Shown here in pieces: positions 43,701 through 49,700 of a stretch of DNA of 64,000 nucleotides. The position numbers and the translations under genes were made by a program. A model generated the notes under the pieces. That model searched no databases and was not told the origin of the DNA. It saw only the letters and a program-made list of their open reading frames with translations. The DNA comes from Lingula anatina (Eukaryota > Brachiopoda > Lingulata > Lingulida > Lingulidae). Every line of letters starts with the position of its first letter. The stretch's first letter is position 1. The stretch spans positions 77,445-141,444 of the forward strand of contig NW_019775978.1 in the NCBI RefSeq assembly GCF_001039355.2, written 5' to 3'.

Positions 43701-46700
43701 GAAAATCTGTAATTTAGGTCTACAACAAATAGGTTAGTACTACATGAATGATGAAATGTGGTTCTAGAATATAGTTTTTGCCAGAATTGGTCCTTCATTC
43801 CTTATGCCACTGCCAACTTTAACCTTATTCTTCCTTCACTCAGATTTGACCTAGAAATTGCATTATAATACAGAACAACTACCCACAGGCGACCTCTTCA
43901 GCACAAACCCAGAGATTACTTAAACTGGATAATCCCTGTCCCCGTTGGTGACACCTGTTAATCCCAGCCTTTCTTAACCTGACAAGGCCTTCCACATCAC
44001 ATCACAGGACCCACACAATCCACCACAGTACTGATATGATGTGGATTCTATTGATTCCCAGGGCTCTACTGAAAGTGAACTGGAGAGGACATATCGGACA
44101 ATGAAGCATAATTAAATCCTGTGTCCTCAAAACTAACTAACCTAATTAGCAGACTGATCAGATACTGGGCCAATCAAGCAAGGTTCATCTATTACTGATT
44201 TGTCATAAAATAGCGCCCATGGGTATTCTGGAGACTGACAGCCATTTTTTTCAGTTGATTAATAGATTATCCAAAGTTATGTTATTGATTCATCTGGTGA
44301 CACTTGCATGTTCTGTTTATACATCATATTCATAGGAGTTTGACAACTTCTCTCATCTATCTTTATTAACTTTATTCATAATTCTCAACATTGTTGGTTT
44401 TCAATAGATTTATTGAACAATTAGTAAATTAAGAATTTGTGATTCAAGAGTTCAACTGCTTTTGATTTCTTTTTTACAAGTTTTGTTTGCAAATCTTATC
44501 TACAAAATCTTCCAAACCACTGAGTGTTATGTCTTGAGTGGCCATTGCATGCCATTGGAGAGATCAAAGAAGATCAAAGAAAAATGACATGTGTTTAACA
44601 GCACAAAAGCCTAATGTGTGCCACTGCGTTATTACCCAACTGAACCAAGATCAAAGTTTTAGAAACACTGTAATCTCATTCTAGAGAAACAAATACATGC
44701 ATTAATTTCATTCACTTTAGGTGTGTGTGTACGTGCACATGTAAATGCATATATATGTTTGTATTGAAAAGCTATCATAAATGAAATCCATTGATGTCCT
44801 CCCTCAAAAACAAACAAAAAATTAATTAATTAATTAATTGATTAATAATAATTATAATCAATTATCTCTATACTTGTGATTGTATGTGTTAAGTACATAT
44901 CTTTGCATACATAAATGTATGAGCTCAATAACTTTATCAAGAGGAGAAAGGTTGTGAAAACTAATAAAAACAGCCTATCACTGTCTTTATTTGAAACCAA
45001 GCCCCTCTGTACTTACTGAGATGAACAAGAAGTACTAGCAGATACCAAATTTCTGTTTTCAGCATTCAAATCCAGGAGTATATCATCAGCTGACCCGTAC
45101 ATACGCACAAGACGAGCTTCAGGCTGAAAATAAAATCCTTTTCGTGTCACATTATCGGCACTTCTTCCCTGTATGCTCCGATATACACTTGAATTGGTTG
45201 ATGTTGTACTATTTCGATATGTCACCTTCATCTCTCTGTCAGCCTCATTGTTCACATCAAGATGATTAGGCACTGGGTTCTCAGCTTTGGGCAGAAATGC
45301 TCTCGCATCAAATTCCTCGGAGTTTTCTATTTGAGGGAGTGAAGATTTCAGAAATGAACGACGGTCCTTTTCAACCATGCTCCACCTTCTTTGGCTGTCA
45401 TTGCCATTGAAGGCAAGTAAAGAATGGGGGTCCAGAAGGCTTTCTCCACTTACAACAGCCTGAAACCCGGTCACACCCAGCTCCAGTTGTCTGTCTTGCA
45501 GTGACTGGGGGTAAGGCAGGGTTTTCTTTGTAATCACTGGCTCAAAGACTGGTGGGTACCCACTGTGGTATTCCCCATGCCTGCTCTCCTGCGACTCCTG
45601 GCCTTCCAATGGCATATCTGCAGCACGAGACTGACTGACAGACTGACAATTGTCACAAAAGACATCAACAGACTCACTGTCTGCAGGACTCAAACAGAGC
45701 CTCTCCCTACTGGTTTTTCTCCTCTCTGTTGATTTCTCTGCAGGATGATCAAACTGAGATCCCTCACCAAAAGTTCCCACAGTATTCTGTATTCCAGTTC
45801 TAGAATGCTGGCCAGAACTGGTCTCAAATGCCACATCATTTGTGGACTTCTCCTCTGGGAAGTTTATCAGTAATTCTGTAGGCAAGTGAAGGGGAAACTT
45901 TGGAAACTGTTCTTCAGGCATCTGTTCATTCCTTTGCTTTTGTGATGGGGAAATATCCTGTAATTCTTCCATCTCCCTTACCTAGCACCATACAATTTTA
46001 ATTTCGATGGAGAAAAAAAAATGTTTTTTTCATGTACATCTATCAATCAACATTTGCATTCTATCAGCTATTGGTTGATTCAATGAAGATGTTCATTTCT
46101 TTAAAAAGTACAAACCCAACATTGCCTCCAATGGCAAACAAGAGAGAATCTTTCAAGAAAGATACCAGGTATCCAGATTACATTCAAAAGTCTCAAATAA
46201 ATCTTGAAATTGTTTGTCAATAACAGTTGCCCCTGAATCTACCCTTACGTAAATCTCCAACAAATGTGCTGCTCTTCTGCTCATGTAATCATTAACAGTA
46301 GACAAGTTAGAAATTTCCTTGCCTCCAATCAACTGATTTCTCTGATAATAAAAAATCCTCACTCTTCCTCCTTCCACTCTATAAAAACTAACAACACAAG
46401 GCAAACACATTTACTTTTGAATCCCACTTGAGGTGAACTTGGAAGCAATTGGCTGTTTATCAATGCCTGGACTGTTGAGGAAATTTCCAAGAATAGAATG
46501 AAATGAATTAATTTCAGCTGCCACAGATTTTAACACAAGTTGACTCCCAGTAAAGTTCAAATCTTCCCTTTTGCTCCTCCAGTGGCTCATTAGCAAGCCG
46601 AACCTGCATCTGTTCTTTGCCAGAAACTTTAGTCAAAAACGTTGGAGATAATTAAGTTCCCCCAGTCTCCCAGGCTGCCTGCCACTGGTTATATTTACAC

Positions 46701-49700
46701 TTTTTCAATTAACTCCTAATGTGATTAAGAAGGAATTCAATAAACCAATAAACAACCAGTAGAAAAATTGCAGTGTTGTCATAAAGGGCAAAAATGTACT
46801 TGAGGGCTGGTCAGAATTCTAATGAACTTAATTATCTGTTGTGTTAAAAAAAAGACAATGTATAGTAACAGAACATCAGAAAGATGCCAGTCTTTGCACA
46901 CCAAACAAGCAGGGGCAAACAAATTTTGCTTTCTACACATTGGTATTTTCATTCTCTCCCACCAACAGTGTTAGTGGGAGTTAAAACAGAGAGGTTATTC
47001 ACACTTCTGCCTGGCTACTGTTCTTATCCTAATGCAGCGTGCTTAAATACACACAAAAAATGAAACAAAGTGCCCTTCATATAAGAACAAATGCAGGAAA
47101 TTAAGACCTGTGCCCCACAAAGCACCTGCTGGTTTAAATTTGAATTAACCTTTGACAGGTCATGTGACAAGAATATCTTTTAAATTTAAAAAAAGGAAAT
47201 CCAATTTTACTCCTTTTTCTTCAGCAGATGTTTTCCAGCTGACAGGGGTCAAGTGACACTTACACAATGATATCAAACACCAGACCATTGCTATGGAAAT
47301 CACCCAGGGAGCATCTCCTAGCAACACACAGGTAACACAAGCAAGGGGGCATCTCATAAAGGACTCCAGCAAGGAACACAAAGCAGGAGACATTTCTTTA
47401 TTGACTGGAGGGGGGATGTTGATAGAGATGACACCTTAAAGATGTTAGTCACAAAGATTGGCACTGAGGTAAAATCAAAGGGCACTTTCTTCACTATCTT
47501 CCAAAAAGTAATTATTTTATCTTCAGATACTTCTTTCCTTCCTTTTTCTTATTACTTTCTTTCTTATCTTTACCTTCTCTCTCACCTCTTAACTTCTCTG
47601 TCTACTTTCCTCTTTCCTTCCCTCTCTTACTTCTTTCTTTTCTTCACTCATTTACTAGTACTAGTACTCACTCACTTACTCTCTCCATCCCTCTTTCATT
47701 CATTTCTTCACTGCCCTCTCCTTTGCATCCACTACCCATCAGTCATGTCTCATAACAAGTCATTTAGCAAAGCTATTTCAGTCCCCTTTGAAAGCCAGGA
47801 AACCATAACTGGTCACCACCTCTACCAGCAGGGAGTAACGCAACCAACATGTCACGGAATCACAATACTATTCCAGGAGAAACGATTCACAAATGGTGAC
47901 CAGTACATGCTGCAAGTTCTGAGGAAAACAAGAGCTGTGTTTGGAGTGAAAACAGACACTGTAAGAAAGCACTACCCTTTCTAATTAGATATTGCAAATT
48001 CAATGCCAATTTTGAGCATAAAAAATACTTGCCTTCAAACCAATCTCTGTTATTACAAAGAGGGCAATGACTTGGTATAATGGCTTTTATCAATTAATTA
48101 AATGAAATGCCCCTTCACCCTTTCAAAATACAAAATGTTTTTGATTTTATACAGGTTTGAGAATAATCACAGGCATATTCTCACCTGCCTATACAAGAAC
48201 ATGCAAAGGAACTGAAGTAATGCAAGCAAATTACATATGCCTGGATGAATACAGCAGCAAAGTAGGGCATTATTCCGCGCATCTTGTTCTTTACCATCAT
48301 TCACAAAAAAATTGAATGCGAAAATAATGCACAATTTTGATACTGTATTTACTGGAGTTAAGCTAATATGCCCAATAATACAGCTAATGCCACCAGTTGC
48401 ATTAAATGCTGCAATGTAAGCCCCATTACAGCCATTCCCCCAGTGTGATTAATTTCAGTTTATTTCCTCCATTGTTGCCACTTAGCCCCAGTTATTGCTT
48501 ATTGATTTGAATGTGGAGGTCTGCAGGCACCACATCAGTGTATTGACTAACAGCAAGAAGGTGCAATGTTTGCTTACAGGGAAAACTATATTGAAAAGTA
48601 ATAGGAAGAAGATGGTGGGTTAGCCATGTCCGGAGGGAGTTTGGTGATAGGGGGAAGGAGGGGCCATGTGAGCCGACATAACACTGCCATATGGCACAAA
48701 TCTTAATTCTGAAACTTCTTAACAGTATACCACTTTTTGGGGTATTTTTAGGGTATTTCTCATGACTCTTGAGAAGACCAGGGACCAAATTCAAAGAAGA
48801 ATCTTTGTCAAAAAAATGGATATAAACTCAGGCCAAATATCTGGTCTACCATATATATATATATAATACAAAGGAACAATCAAAACCAAAATTCTTACTA
48901 TTTTTCAAGTTATCATATAATGTAATATTTATTTTCTTTAAAGAAAGAATGGAATACACTGAAAAATTTTTACTATAACCTTTGTTGCTGATGTACATAC
49001 ACAAACAGATTACTAGTATATATAAATCATCGAAACAGTCTGGAGTAGCTGTAAAAAAGCGAGTTATCTATCTAGGTCACAATAATAGAAAAAACATAAA
49101 ATCAACAAAATGAGTGATAAAGTGCAGAATAGTATATTTACCTCCTGTGATTTGTTTAATTTAGAAAATTATCAGATTTCACTTGGCTAGGGATTGAACA
49201 TACAGACATTTGACCTAAATATGTAGATAATTTTTGGGGGGCAGTGCAAAGGTAATGCAATCTCTCCTATCATAAAATACAGTTGAGCTGCACCCAAGGC
49301 TTTTTTTTTCTCCCACCAAGAGTTGTTTATGCATAGCTGTTCTTGCAGTGTTACAGCTACTCTAGAGTTATAACTAGAGGCTAGTAACTTCCCACTGTGA
49401 TGAACTCATTTGTATTTTAATTTTATGTTAGAAAAATAATGAACACTTAGAGTGCTGGCAAAAAAATCTTCTTATGTTGAAAAGTCATGCCCTTGCATAA
49501 GTTAACCTGTCATCAATATCACATTGCTGGGAGAGCAAACGTGCATGTTCTAAGGCCCCCAAATAAACATTAGGTGAAGTACAAATAAGTCTAAGTAAAC
49601 AGTTAATACAATATATATGAATATATTGCATAACTTGGGGCTAATTCACAGCAACATGTGTACAAGAACTAATAGCCTTTAAAACTCCCATCTCTAACTA

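Noticed and set aside
47442-47984. 180-codon plus-strand frame
   Set aside because: The first 100 codons translate a pyrimidine-rich tract. The last 80 (from 47746) look more coding-like but have no recognisable homology or splice context.
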